Source: Owenia fusiformis
Lineage: Eukaryota > Annelida > Polychaeta > Sabellida > Oweniidae
NCBI GenBank assembly: GCA_903813345.2
Contig: CAIIXF020000007.1
Span: 13,250,714-13,314,713, forward strand
Direction of reading: 5' to 3'
DNA: 64,000 bases
Position numbers and translations under genes: made by a program. Under the pieces are notes generated by a model, which worked only from the letters and a program-made list of their open reading frames with translations, did not search any database and had not been told where the DNA came from. Every line of letters starts with the position of its first letter. The stretch's first letter is position 1. Positions 12,245 to 24,486 of this stretch are shown here, piece by piece.

Positions 12245-13038
12245 CACTGATTCGCCGTAATAAGCCCCCAGGGGGTGCTTTTGAAATTGAAATTCCCATT
12301 GTTACCCAAAAAGAGCGCCCATATATGAGAGAAGTCAAAAACCCATGGGAATTTCCTGTATTGGAATTTTTCTTGCCAAAAATGCTTTATGTGCAACGAA
12401 AGTGACAGCATATTTTTACAATAATGATATGTATCGTTATTGGAGAGAATATGGTAAAGATCGCTAAAATAAAGCAAGAATCTAACTATATTGACAGTGA
12501 TTGAAGAACTCCCCAGCAGAGCCCCTCGAGGTGAAGGAATTGTTTTCCGCGATTATCTTCAATATTTCAACTATAGACTGTTAGATATCGATCTAAAGTT
12601 ATACATTGTTTTTTTAATTTGATGACAGCAGATCATAATTTTTTGTGTAAAAGTCATGTAAAAGTTGAGAAATCTTAAAAAGAAACAAGAAAGTTCACGA
12701 CCTTGACGATTGCTAAGTTAGTAGAATGTTGAAACAAATCTCTGAAACGTGATCATTTCCTTCATTCATTATGGACTATTTGAGATAATATTAGCTTAGT
12801 ATGATGTGGGAAGCACCCACTGATAGATATTCATCGAGAGGATGCACCGATTTACAAAATGCATCATGTTTTCTGCATTTTAGTATAAGTACTCTATTAT
12901 CGCCCACTATATTTCTTTGGAAATTTGATTTTTTCTGATATATTCGTTAATACTTGGTCATTCCTCAATATTTCTTGAACTCTGTGAAGCGGGGTGGGCG
13001 CTTATTAGGGGTGAGCCCTTATTATGGCGATTACGGTG
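12245..13038. mobile_element. Candidate non-autonomous DNA transposon with diverged inverted ends
   Basis: The left end reads CACTGATTCGCCGTAATAAG (12245-12264). The right end (13018-13038) reverse-complements to CACCGTAATCGCCATAATAAG, an imperfect match with one indel. The right subterminal region has repeated GCGCTTATTAGG-like words. No transposase was recognised in the 794 bp. A clear target duplication is not visible (TA on the left, AT on the right), so the exact borders are uncertain. Confidence 0.5.
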
Positions 13039-13348
13039 ATTAGATTGAATTCCCATATACAAAAGAGTAAGAACAACTATGTTTTTTCTTATTGAACTGT
13101 GTTGTATACAATTGGGAGATTAAATGTAAAATCAATGTCTGATAACAATACATCAAGGTAAGGCTTGAGGCCTTCAAGTCAGTATATAAGCATTGGTGCA
13201 TACTTGTATTATAGAAGTATGTAATTGCATGTTTAACTGTAGATCAAACTATCAAACTTGTGCATTGGTGGGAATTGGTAGGACAACTTTAGGATCTGGT
13301 GGTTTATGCATAAAAGGTCTTAAGTTTTCCATTCATTCTTCAATATTA

Positions 13349-13909
13349 TCTTCCCTCTCAATTAATATTATGGGGTTTAGCTTGCATATAAAATCAAAAT
13401 GCCAACCTATACGTATTACCGATCACGCTTAATTTTCCAAGACCTTGTGGGAGGTATGTAGGGGGAGGGGGGGGGGGGGTCACAAGGGCTTGAAGCTAGG
13501 CTACACATACTAGAATGATATTGGGTATACAATGAGAGTCTATTTGTAATAAAAACTATAATAAAATCACAGGCCTATTGCGACTATTACATTTATCGTT
13601 CTGTGCATAAAATAGAGTAATACAGTAGACTCAATAAGATCTTTCGTCCTTTTGCCTTATATAAATTAGTGATTGGCAAGCATTGTAAATCTCATTTAAA
13701 AAACAAATAAATATTGATAAGCTACAAATGAAGTCAGTAATACAAGTAGTTGCATTAATGGGGAGTTTAAGCGTGCAATGTTTTTCATAACCTAAATGTG
13801 AATGGAAAAATAAGCGATGTATTTTTATGGGAGATTGGTAATACGTATTCGTTGGTGTTTCGATTTTATATGCAAGCTTAAACCCCCCAATATTAATTGA
13901 GAGAAAAGA
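13349..13909. repeat. Imperfect foldback/MITE with arms of about 85-100 bp
   Basis: The left arm (about 13355-13438) and right arm (about 13804-13903) are inverted copies sharing CTCTCAATTAATATT, GCTTGCATATAAAATC and TACGTATTACC blocks with scattered differences. A further GGTCTT is shared at both outer ends, displaced on the left by about 27 bp (near 13316), so the original element was slightly longer. The spacer holds a long G run. No protein was recognised inside. The right end abuts the 53-bp array. Confidence 0.75.
13461..13479. other. G tract (5 G, A, 13 G), possible quadruplex
   Basis: An almost pure G run on the + strand sits inside the spacer of the 13349-13909 inverted repeat. It could form a G-quadruplex. 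Its exact length is also where sequencing is least reliable. Confidence 0.7.
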
Positions 13910-15728
13910 CCTAGTCTGCCCTGTCTAAGTCCAGCCTATCTGGGTATAGCCTCCCTCCATTTACCCAGTCTGCCCTGTCTAGTCCACCCTATCTGGGTAT
14001 AGCCTTCCACAATTTACCTAGTCTGCCCTGTCTAGTCCACCCTATCTGGGTGTAGCCTCTCTCCATTTACCCAGTCTGCCCTGTCTAGTCCACCTTATCT
14101 GGGTATAGCCTTCCACAATTTACCTAGTCCTCTCTGTCTAAGTTCTCCCTATCTGGGTATAGCCTCCCTCCATTTACCCAGTCTGCCATGTCTCATCCAC
14201 CCTATCTGGGTGTAGCCTCCCTTCATTTACCTAGTCTGCCCTGTCTAGTCTACCTTATCTGGGTATAGCCTCCCTCCATTTACCTAGTCCTCTCTGTCTA
14301 AGTTCTCCTTATCTGGGTGTAGCCTCCCTCCATTTACCTAGTCTGCCCTGTCTAGTCCACCCTATCTGGGTGTAGCCTCCCTCCATTTACCTAGTCTGCC
14401 CTGTCTAAGTCTACCCTATCTCCCTATCTGGGTTTAGCCTCCCTCCATTTACCCAGTCTGCCCTGTCTAGTCCACCCTATCTGGGTGTAGCCTCCTTCCA
14501 TTTACCTAGTCTGCCCTGTCTAGTCCACCCTATCTGGGTATAGCCTCCCTCCATTTACCCAGTCTGCCCTGTCTAGTCCACCCTATCTGGGTGTAGCCTC
14601 CTTCCATTTACCTAATCTGCCCCGTCTAGTCCACCCTATCTGGGTATAGCCTCCCTCCATTTCCCTAGTCTGCCCTGTCTAAGTCTACCCTATCTGAGTG
14701 TAGCCTCCCTCTATTTACCCAGTCTGCCCTGTCTAGTCCACCTTATCTGGGTATAGCCTCCCTCCATTTACCTAGTCTGCCCCGTCTAGTCCACCCTATC
14801 TGGGTATAGCCTCCCTCCATTTACCTAGTCTGCCCCATCTAGTCCACCCTATCTGGGTGTAGCCTCCCTCCATTTACCCAGTCTGCCCTGTCTAGTCCAC
14901 CTTATCTGGGTATAGCCTCCCTCCATTTACCTAGTCTGCCCCGTCTAGTCCACCCTATCTGGGTATAGCCTCCCTCCATTTACCTAGTCTGTCCCGTCTA
15001 GTCCACCCTATCTGGGTGTAGCCTCCCTCCATTTACCTAGTCTGCCCCATCTAGTCCACCCTATCTGGGTGTAACCTCCCTCCATTTACCTAGTCTGCCC
15101 CGTCTAGTCCACCCTATCTGGGTGTAACCTCCCTCCATTTACCTAGTCTGCCCCGTCTAGTCCACCCTATCTGGGTGTAACCTCCCTCCATTTACCTAGC
15201 CTGCCCTGTCTAGTCCTCCCTATCTGGATATAGCCTCCCTTCATTTACCTAGCCTGCCCTGTCTAGTCCACCCTATCTGGGTGTAACCTCCCTCCATTTA
15301 CCTAGCCTGCCCTGTCTAGTCCTCCCTATCTGGGTGTAACCTCCCTCCATTTACCTAGCCTGCCCTGTCTAGTCCTCCCTATCTGGATATAGCCTCCCTC
15401 CATTTACCCAGTCTGCCCTGTCTAGTCCTCCCTATCTGGGTGTAACCTCCCTCCATTTACCTAGCCTGCCCTGTCTAGTCCTCCCTATCTGGGTGTAACC
15501 TCCCTCCATTTACCTAGCCTGCCCTGTCTAGTCCTCCCTATCTGGATATAGCCTCCCTCCATTTACCCAGTCTGCCCTGTCTAGTCCTCCCTATCTGGGT
15601 GTAACCTCCCTCCATTTACCTAGCCTGCCCTGTCTAGTCCTCCCTATCTGGATATAGCCTCCCTCCATTTACCTAGTCTGCCCCGTCTAGTCCACCCTAT
15701 CTCCCTATCTGGGTTTAGCCTCCCTCCC
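13910..15728. repeat. 53-bp minisatellite array (about 34 copies)
   Basis: The unit is 53 bp, built on CTAGTCTGCCCTGTCTAG, TCCACCCTATCTGGGTGTAG and CCTCCCTCCATTTAC. The + strand is strongly pyrimidine-biased. Sub-families (TCCACC/TCCTCC, GTAGCC/GTAACC, GGGTAT/GGATAT) are grouped: GTAACC and TCCTCC types dominate after about 15060, and blocks of three to four units recur. Not coding. Confidence 0.97.
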
Positions 15729-16357
15729 GGTCGATTTTAAGTAGATATCCAGTACTGTGGTTCTAACCACTGTATCAATACCAGTCACTTGAATCACACT
15801 TATTTAAATCAAAAAGTACTATTGCTCTTTCATTCAAGCACCACTAATAGCATACAGTTTTCCCTATTGAATTATCTCATTGAGATGAAAAGTACATTGA
15901 ATATGTTGCCCTTTTAATTCTCCATTTGATTAGAAAGCACACACTTGTAAAATCAATTCTAGATTAGACTAACACTTTAAATTGCTACAGCTCTTTTTGC
16001 AAGAAGAAATCTATAGTTAGTAGGGACAATGTTTCAAGTAATCGATGTGTTCCTGATACTTATGTTGCTCATACACTTTAGATGTTCCTTCCACCTGATA
16101 CCAATGTGGAAATAGCTTTAAAGTGCATTAGATAAGTATGGGAATGAATTGCTCGTAGAATGTGTGCATTGAAACATTTACATGAATGCCATCTGAATCT
16201 TTATCTAAAGGTTGTGTGTCTAGTTGTCTTCTAGCGATAGTACAAATTGTAAACATCGTGGGCAAACTGGTCAAACAGTTGTCCCACTATGCCTTAATTA
16301 TCCAACTTTATCCCATATTGCCCACATTATCTGGCAAATTAACTATTATATATTTAC
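15729..16357. other. AT-rich spacer, nothing recognised
   Basis: No supported gene or repeat was seen up to the MITE at 16358. Confidence 0.4.
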
Positions 16358-16585
16358 CAGCCCTGTAGCCAGGATTTGACAAGGGAGGGGGGGGGTTCAT
16401 TTTTCAAAAATTTCCAGGGGGGTTCACATTTGACAATTTTGGCCTAAATATGGCTAAAATCATAGAAGAAAATCATTGAGAAGTGCTCAAAATGGTAAAA
16501 AACTGCATGATTTTGAAAGAAGTTTTTGGCTAAGGTGGGGGTTCGCCCGAACCCTGCAAGCAAACCCCCCCTGACTACGGGGCTG
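16358..16585. mobile_element. 228-bp MITE, CAGCCC(T/C)GTAG ends, 5-bp target duplication
   Basis: The left end is CAGCCCTGTAGCCAGG. The right end reverse-complements to CAGCCCCGTAGTCAGG. The element is directly flanked by TTTAC on both sides (16353-16357 and 16586-16590). Subterminal G runs lie next to both ends. There is no coding capacity of its own. A second element with related ends and the same duplication length is at 53704. Confidence 0.85.
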
Positions 16586-16807
16586 TTTACATGCACCCTT
16601 AAGGCTTGTATATGCTTATATCAGTTTCATTTTAAAGATGTTGATTTAATAGCAAAAAAGGCTCCAAAACTTAATAAAATATGTAGTTTGGATGTTCATT
16701 TATGTCTGTGGATTATATTTTATATCACAAACACTTATAAATACCTGAAATTTGCAATAAAAGTGCCCAAAAATTGTTGTTTCGAAATTCCCCATTTTTC
16801 CTGTATA

Positions 16808-17866
16808 GCGCTAGTCACGTGACCATTACGCGTAGCAGGCAATGCCTAGTATTACAGATATTACAGTACATATTTCAACATGTTCAATATGGCAAACATC
16901 AGCGATTCTGATTCACGGGCTCTGGGAAATATAAATCGGCGAGAGGGTGTTATTTGACTGAGGACAATTTAAGGAGGGGAAATATAAGCAGTATAAGCCA
17001 CTGTGAGTAAAAGAGCAGATATGGAGACTAGACAAGTACTATGACGGAGAATCAACTAAAAATGTGAGTTCTGGAATGAAGACCCATTGCCATTGACTGA
17101 GGATCCCAGCGATCCTATTATCATACTCAGTTTGAATTTAGACGCGGAAAACAGGTTATGAAAACGGGTTTTCTGCAAAGTTATCAAATTTAGAAAATAT
17201 GGATCTTGTTTTTGAGTGGCTTAACAAGCATTTGGATACAAGACTTGGCACTATCTCTTGTCAAATACACGCAGACTTGCAGTAAATTGGCCATTGCAAA
17301 TTGCAAAATCAGATCGTCAAATTAATCGCTTCGTTTTTAAACGTATGCTTCATATCTTCATCCAAAACTTTAGGATTCGATAGAGATAAGTTATAACTTG
17401 TACAGGAAGAAATGGCAGATCCTACCTTAATTTAGAATCGCTGATTTCTCTGGACAAATTCCGAGAAGAAATTGTTCAACATCACATTCAGCTTAGACTA
17501 CATGTCGTGCATGTCACTCTGAACTCGCGTGATAAAATACGGTAATTTGATTGGTTACTATTCGTATTGTCATGACGCGAAAAACAATAGTAAACACTGA
17601 ATATGTTAATGAACTGCCATATATGGAGCAATTGTCTTTCTGATTGGTTAACTTGACACGCCTCCTAAATGAATATAGTAGTCGTAGTAAATGATTCATT
17701 GATAACTATGAAAGTGGGCGTGACCAGCTTTATTTTGACACCAAATTCAAGATGTTTCAAATAAAAATGGCCTCGCAAGACGAGGTTGAAATATTGCCAG
17801 TTTGATACTGATATGGTCTACGATCGATCAAAATTGCCTGCCCCGTGTCATATGTCACGTGAGCCT
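16808..17866. mobile_element. Candidate 1.06-kb DNA element with TCACGTGAC ends
   Basis: TCACGTGAC (16815-16823) followed 11 nt later by GCAGGCAAT (16835-16843) reappears inverted as ATTGCCTGC (17833-17841) and GTCACGTGA (17854-17862) with 12 nt between. This two-block match implies inverted ends. The interior is richer in CpG than its surroundings. It contains a short ATG frame (from 16891, 22 codons) and scattered protein-like stretches such as FEWLNKHLDTRLG that I cannot assign. Outer borders and target duplication are not resolved. Confidence 0.5.
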
Positions 17867-18365
17867 ATGTTTGTTGAAAAATGAAAGAGATAGTGACACT
17901 TTTTAATCTTAAGTTAATACCGATATTACAAACACATATCTATTTTTTCATTAAATATTTATTTCTTCATTATACATACATTTGTTTTACACTGCATTGA
18001 TTTATTTTTGCAAAACCTTTGCTATTAGATCTTTAATCAAATGCTATCTTTGTTGATACAAGGTGTCACAAAATAAATATACTATAAGGTGCTATGATTC
18101 AAATATATGGGCTTTCAAGAGAGAGCCCATGCAATATCTAATAATGATGGAATCAAAGAATAAACAGACTTTGGAAGTTGGCATTTTTGTTATGATAACA
18201 AGAGGAGGGGTTTTACAAGACACTTTAAGGACTTTATCATGTACTTCACATTGATTTAGTCCAGTTCATATGTATATCTCTACTGATGGTTATCCTAGGA
18301 TTTCTCCTCAAAAGGTGCTTACTCCTCGTTTTACCTATTTTGGTCAGAACAGGTATATGATATTA
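17867..18365. other. AT-rich spacer, nothing recognised
   Basis: No supported gene or repeat. Confidence 0.4.
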
Positions 18366-19070
18366 TTATCCCACCGAACGAAGTTCGAGGGGGATATAGA
18401 GAAGCCGTCCGTCCGTTCGTCCGTGTGTCCGGGCGATAACTCCAATACCGGTTGACGGATTTGGTTCAAATTTTATAGGCTTATGCCTTATGAGTGTAGG
18501 ACCTCTGCTCGAGAAGGAATTTTCAGTATGGCCACTCAATTCAAAATGGCCGCACAAAAAGAGATTTTCAAGATGGCCACTTAATTTCAAAATGGCGGCC
18601 ATTTTTGTAAAAATATGTAATCTTTGATAAATCAAATACCAGTGAACGGATTTGGTTCAAATTTTATATGATGATGCTTAGGGACACAGTAGCTATGTTC
18701 GACAAACTTTTTTCAAGATGGCCGCTTAATTTCAAAATGGCGACAATTTTTCATAAAAACGTAATCTTTGATAACTCAAATACCAGTGAACAGATTTGGT
18801 TGAAATTTTATATGATTATGCCTAGGGACACAGTAGCTCTGTTCAAGAAATAATTTTCAAGATGGCGGCTGAATTTCAAGATGGCGGCCAATTTTCGTAA
18901 AAAACGTTATCTTTGATAACTCATATACCAGTGAACGGATTTGGTTCAAATTTTATATGATGTATAAACTAACTTTGTGCCAAATTTCATGCTTCTATCA
19001 CAAAGTGCACAAACATTTCAACATTTACACTAGCTATAATAAGCATAATATGTTTTGTTTGGTGGGATTT
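18366..19070. mobile_element. MITE with TTATCCCACCGAAC end and internal repeats of about 145 bp
   Basis: The left end is TTATCCCACCGAACGAAG. The right end (near 19045-19070) reverse-complements to AAATCCCACCAAACAAAAC, a related inverted terminus. Inside are about four tandem units (starts near 18436, 18627, 18769, 18915; 142-191 bp), each with a GATAACTCAAATACCAGTGA-like block, a GGATTTGGTTCAAATTTTAT block and several AAGATGGC(G/C)GC words. Near the left end is a GTCCGTCCGTTCG repeat. There is no transposase. MITEs with this layout are dispersed in many marine invertebrate genomes. A second, interrupted copy starts at 24162. Confidence 0.8.
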
Positions 19071-20908
19071 GCTACTCCGTGGAGTTGCTGTTTTTCTAGT
19101 TCCATGATAGCATGTTTTCCCTGGGAAAGAAACTGGGAATAAAACTGATGTTCAATAAATCCCATATCAGATCCCGTATCAGCCAAAATCCAGTATCAGA
19201 AAATTTCATAAGACTTAATATTGTGTTATTATTATGGCATATTATGATCCGTATTAGTATTATATATTATTTCTATTTTAAAACTTGTTTATAAAAGTTG
19301 AAAATGTCATTCGATAAATTAAATTGTATCATTTAATGTCACCATCATTGAGTGACGACATACAAGTCAAATTTCAGAAAAACATTATGGAATAAATAGG
19401 TTATTGATGGTCGTGATGGAATATAAATTTTTCACCTAGAAAATATGATATTAGCCTCAGAAAATATCAATTTGGCACTCGGGGCTGTCACACTTGGTCA
19501 ATATCATAATTTCCCTCAAAATAAAATTCATATTCCATTCCTCCCATTAAATAACCTCTTCTTATCCCATGATACTACTACTTCTCGGTGAATAACAGTC
19601 GGAAATATTTTTGGCATTTTAAAGAAATCATATTATCCCACTAAATTCCGCTCAAGAAAATCATATTCACCTCCCAATCTATTTCTATATATTTTTATAT
19701 AATTTGTACTTTTTACATTTGTCCCTTGGAATAAACCCATATTGAATCCCTCCCAGTAAATAACCTCTATATATTATCATTGTTTTCAAAGGGTGCTACC
19801 AGACTTTCCACAGGGTGAAATTTAATTTTTATTAAATTTTTTCAACGCAGTTGCTTTAATGCTCTAACCATTTCCATTATCAAATTGTAGCTGATTAACA
19901 CTGAATTACTTATCCAAATATTTTTAGACAAACACTTTTCCAATCAGTAGTATAATGTCTGTGTAAGATTAGATAAGGCAGGAAATAGGGTTACGCTGAC
20001 CAAAACACATACATTTCAATAACAAAAAGAAATTTTGTCAATCCTGTTACTGAATCATTGTCAGCAAAAGTTAAGATGTCCTAAGGTGTCTAAAAATACA
20101 TCATTTTAGATTATTTATCATTGTCATATTTTTTGATTGGTCCATGTCTTACAAGTGACTAAAAAATAACAAGCAATAATATTCAATGGAAGTCACTTGA
20201 ATATAACTTGTGAAATAGAATTAAATATTTGTATAATATTAATAAAAAGGTAAACAACAGATTTAAACCCACCCATGAGAGCTTTTGGAACTGTATTGTA
20301 ATAGGAGGGATACAATTTTTTGAATAAAATTCTCTTTAATTTGTGAATTTGTGATACCAGAGGGGTCTCCTTGGAAATTCTGGAATGTTTATGTAATTTA
20401 TTAGATCTATTTTGTAGTTTTGCCTATTTGTTTAAATGTAGCTGACAGAGACTTGGTCATAATAGTCTCTTGGATCCTTAGTTCAATGTGTTTTGTTTTA
20501 TATTTCTACTAAATAAAACAAATTCCTATAAAATCAATCAACCCCTCATCCAATACATCCCAGTCTGATAATAAGCCTTTCTATGCCAATTTTTGTTCAT
20601 TCACCCCATATACTTACTCAGCCAGCTGATTGGCATGTAACCATTTTGTGATGCAAGCATAATTTAGCATTCTGATATTCATAGCATCTTTCTCTCTGTT
20701 GCATCTCCTCAAGGACAGAAATGGAGAATGCGAGGTTTGCCATGATGACAATTTAGAGAGCTCTGCAAATGTTAAGTTGAATTCCCCTTCCTCATAAAAC
20801 ACTTGTATGTTTTAAATTTTTTACCCTTTAATAGTTGATAATTATGTGTCGTCATTGGCTCCTAAGATCCATTTAGACTACTATTAATGTCAGAGAACAC
20901 CTTCATGA
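19071..20908. other. AT-rich spacer, nothing firmly recognised
   Basis: No supported gene. The stretch 19430-19780 has a loose run of TCCCTC/CCTCCCA phrases that partly recur near 23130-23200 (CCCTTGGGATAAATCCAGTA versus CCCTTGGAATAAACCCATAT), so it may belong to an old dispersed repeat. Confidence 0.35.
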
Positions 20909-21130
20909 TCATTTTGATTTATCAGAATCCCCCTTATCAGCTTCCTGAAATTGTAGAGACTGTGGAAACCAGTGTTCTTGATAACAATACACCATAATGC
21001 ACTTAACAAATGTAGAAACAACTCTATGCAAAACCCTTTGATTTAAGAAATATCTTGCTAATCTAAATGGTGCACTTATACTAGTTGCTGATAAAACAAG
21101 GAATTGGGTTACAAGCTTTAAACAAAACAT
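20909..21130 (-). CDS. Candidate small secreted protein ORF (73 codons), low support
   Basis: The reverse-strand frame starts at ATG 21128-21130 with A at -3. The first 20 residues look like a signal peptide: one Lys at position 5, the hydrophobic run FLVLSATSISA, then a plausible cleavage site before PFRLARYFLNQ. The remaining 53 residues are fairly charged and end in a Lys/Asp/Ser-rich tail. It matches no family I recognise. No splice or polyadenylation context supports it and an ORF of this length is expected by chance here. I list it only because of the signal-like start. It may equally be noise. Confidence 0.15.
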   Translation of the reverse strand: MFCLKLVTQFLVLSATSISAPFRLARYFLNQRVLHRVVSTFVKCIMVYCYQEHWFPQSLQFQEADKGDSDKSK

Positions 21131-21237
21131 TGTTTTCAAGGGTTGGAAGCATTAAGTTAGAATGTATCTATCAGACTGAATGATTGAATGCCCCATATTT
21201 GTTTTTTTCGAAATACCGTGGAGAAACATGATGCAAC

Positions 21238-21780
21238 AAATGAAAGTCCATTCTCTATAGGGTCCCATATCTGAAAGGTCCATTCTCTGTAGGTCCAAAA
21301 ACTTGAAAGGCCCATTCTCTATAGGTCCCATATATGAAAGGTCCATTCTCTGTATAAGGCTTCATATCTGAAAGTCCCATCTCTACAAGTCCAATATCTG
21401 AAAGGCCCATTCTCTATTGGTCCCATATATGAAATGCCCATTCTCTATAGGTTCCATATCTGAAAGGTCCATTCTCCATAGGTCCCATATCTGAAAGGCC
21501 CATTCTCTATAGGTCCCATATATGAAATGCCCATTCTCTATGGGTCCGATATCTGAAAGGCCCATTCTCTATAGGTCCCATATATGAAATGCCCATTCTT
21601 TATGGGTCCGATATCTGAAAGGTCCATTCTCTGTAGGTCTCATATTTGAAAGGCCCATTTTCTGTAGGTCCCATATCTGAAAGGACCATTCTCTGTAGTT
21701 CCCATATCTGAAAAGCCTATTCTTTATAGGTCCGATATATACAAAAGGCCCATTCTTTGTAGGTGTAGGTCCCATAGCTG
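21238..21780. repeat. 31-bp minisatellite (about 17 copies)
   Basis: Units of about 31 bp are built on AGGTCCCATATCTGAAAGG and CCCATTCTCTAT. Units vary by 1-2 bp in length. Minus-strand frames reading GPIENGPFRY-like repeats pass through it but are broken into several short pieces, which argues against coding. Confidence 0.93.
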
Positions 21781-23247
21781 ATTGGCACAGATAAAAAGAA
21801 TTCCAATATTTTCAGTGCAATTTGAATTTGTTTTGAATAATGAATGATGTTAGATTGTGCAGAATAATGGCTTGTATTCAAATTAAATTCCCCTAAGTAA
21901 AGCTGAATTACAAGACAATATACAATACATGTGTAATATTGAAAATTGAAGAACCTTTACAGAGGCATTAATTCTCATTGTTGTATTCAGTTATTGCTAG
22001 CATGGGTAAGATCAATTAATCATCAAAAGGAAATATGAAATTACATTATAGCTATAACTTTCTGGAGTAGAGTCATTAAAACTGTTTGTACTTTAAGGTT
22101 CTTTCATTGAAATGCTTGCATCAGGTGTGGAATTCTAATGGCATCTCAATGGGGAAACATAAAGCAGCCATATAATATAAAGTATGCCAGATCACAATTG
22201 AGACCCAAGTGAAAGTGAGCTGTAGAATTAATGATTTCTTCAATTGTTAATAATGCCCATTTATATTAGTACAAGCTGTAAATTTCTTTTTGAGTAATTG
22301 CAAAAATCTGACCTCTTGCATTTTTTTTATTTTACTTTGTTGTTTTTAACTTTGGCAGTCTATGTAAATATATGACCTGAAATAAAGAAGAAAAAAGCTT
22401 AGTCTAGAACTCAACTTTGACCTCAGGGTTCAAAAATCTCAGTTGGTGGAAAAACAAAGCAAATATTTTTGGCCGATCATTTGATTTTATGCAAACAAAT
22501 TATTGACAAATGGACAAATTTACATTGAGTACCATGAGGAAAACAACTTCAGTTTAGCCCATGGGCACTAAAATAAAAGAGTCCCTAGTCTGTTCATACT
22601 TCCCGGGGTTATTGTTAAATGAGGATTTAAAATTGCAGCATAAAATGTATCATGAAACATCATCCATCCATCTCCATATCCTGTCTCCAAATGATAAAGC
22701 TAAGGTTCAGTCATGTCAGATTATGATTCAGAGCTCTCCAACTTGTGTGTTTCCTATAACATATGAGCCAAATGGCTTTATGTTGGATTATGGCTGCTTA
22801 TAATGTGATCTTTACGAGGGAGAATATCTTGTAATGGTATCATTAATCATAACATATCTTCGATGTGATTAGACCCCAGATTTATGACAACTATAATCAA
22901 GATATATCAATAAATTAGCATTGTTATAGGCAGATCATTTAAGCCAGGTTTGTCAAGAGGTTTTAAGTAACAATTATTATCACAGCTATATGGTACACCC
23001 CAGTAAAATAGACAATACCATGTTATAAAAAGTTTTACATTGAATTCCCCAACATATCTTTGATGTTATTTCTAAGGAGCATGGTGGGTATATTTGTATT
23101 TATCCCACTAATGCAGCCGTCCAAGACACAGCTTTATCCATCCAAGTTTCACTCTACACATATTTCCCTTGGGATAAATCCAGTATCCGAAACCTCCCAG
23201 TATATTCACACATTTTCACACATTATTATATACCATAGGCCTCTTAG
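21781..23247. other. AT-rich spacer, nothing recognised
   Basis: No supported gene, RNA or repeat was seen. A short ATG frame at 22561-22803 has no recognisable domain. Confidence 0.35.
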
Positions 23248-23294
23248 CTATAGCTGGGACTAACATAAAATGTTATGTTAGTCTCAGGCTATAG
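23248..23294. other. 21-bp near-perfect hairpin with 4-nt loop
   Basis: The left arm 23248-23268 pairs with 23273-23294, leaving a 4-nt loop, one bulged C and one G:T pair. The core GACTAACATAA/TTATGTTAGTC is exact. The loop is too short for a typical microRNA precursor. It could be the centre of a collapsed palindromic element. Confidence 0.65.
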
Positions 23295-24161
23295 GGACGA
23301 CATGTAATAATTTATAATTACAAGGTAACCCAAAATAGCATGCACAAGTTAACTAAAATAACTTCTACCACCACTGATGACTAACTATTTTGCATTCTCA
23401 CGGAGAATCATTGCTTGAAGGATGTCTTTAAAAGTTGGGAGGTGTTTGTATTTTCAGTAAATGAAAGGAGTCCCTATTATCGAGTTATTTGATAAAACTT
23501 GAGGGGGGGGCTACCTTATATGAATTATCCTGTAGTTTAGGTTGTTTAATAAGACACACATTCCTGTTACAGAAAACGAACAATTTTATAAGCATTATAT
23601 TTTCTTGTTTTATAATTTGTTCAATATTGTATTTTTTTTTTATTTCTTTCTTGATATTGTTCTGTTCTTTATTTTCTTTTGTTTAGTTTCAAATCCAACA
23701 GGGAATTTTATAAATGCATTCTATAAATAATTTGCTCTACTGTGTCCGCGTATCTAAGATGAAGATGTAATGCAGGTCTTGGTACCTAAATATTTTACTT
23801 TTCTCATCAATAGTCACTTTTAACCTTATTATGTGATGCAATTTTTCTTGAAGTAAACTCCATTAACCTCTGTTGGTGATTAAGACTTCATAACATGTTC
23901 AAGCGTCATAGAGGTCTATTGGGAATTCCCTAATGGAAAAGTTATTTGAGAAAACCGTTTGGAAAAAACGCCTCATCATTTCAATAGTGTATGCATCATT
24001 TGCTAAAATAATTACTCTAATGAAAACTTCTACTTTCGCTGCAGATTATGGTAGTTTTGACCTGAATGGGACTTGTTTGTCAGTGTTTCTTAAATCAACT
24101 GATATGATTAGAGATAGTTGAGTTAAGAAAGTGTCTTGTCCCTATTTTAAGTCCATTTTTA
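23295..24161. other. Spacer with T-rich tract
   Basis: A T-rich stretch lies at about 23600-23690 and produces hydrophobic open frames that should be ignored. No gene recognised. Confidence 0.35.
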
Positions 24162-24480
24162 TTATCCCACCCAACAAAGTATATTTAGGGATATAGAGAA
24201 GCTGTTCATCCATCTGTCTGTTCTTCTGTCTGTCTGCCAGGGCGATAATTCAAATACCCGTTGACAGACTGGGATAAAATTTTAAAGGCATATGCCTTAT
24301 GGGTGTGCGACCTGTGTTCTAGAAGGAATTTTCAATATGGCCACTGAATTCAAAATGGCCACCATATTTTGAAAGAAATGCAGTCTTTGATAACTCAGAT
24401 ATTAGTTGAAAGATTTGGTTCAAATTTGATATACTGATGCCTAGGAACAAAGAAGCTTTGCTCAAGAAGAGACTTTTTAT
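24162..24480. mobile_element. Second, truncated copy of the TTATCCCACC MITE
   Basis: It starts TTATCCCACCCAACAAAGT and follows the 18366 element through GGGATATAGAGAAGC, the TCTGTCTG-type stretch, GGGCGATAA and the TTGACAGACTGG / CAAATTTGATAT blocks. It stops where a different element begins at about 24487. After that element, at about 25366, the words ACCACTGAATTTCAAAGTG again resemble this family, so the 24487 element may have inserted into it. Confidence 0.7.
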
Positions 24481-24486
24481 TGTACC

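Noticed and set aside
21152-21775. Minus-strand ENGPF-type repeat proteins
   Set aside because: The 31-bp period is not a multiple of three, so frames break after every few units. They are shadows of the minisatellite.
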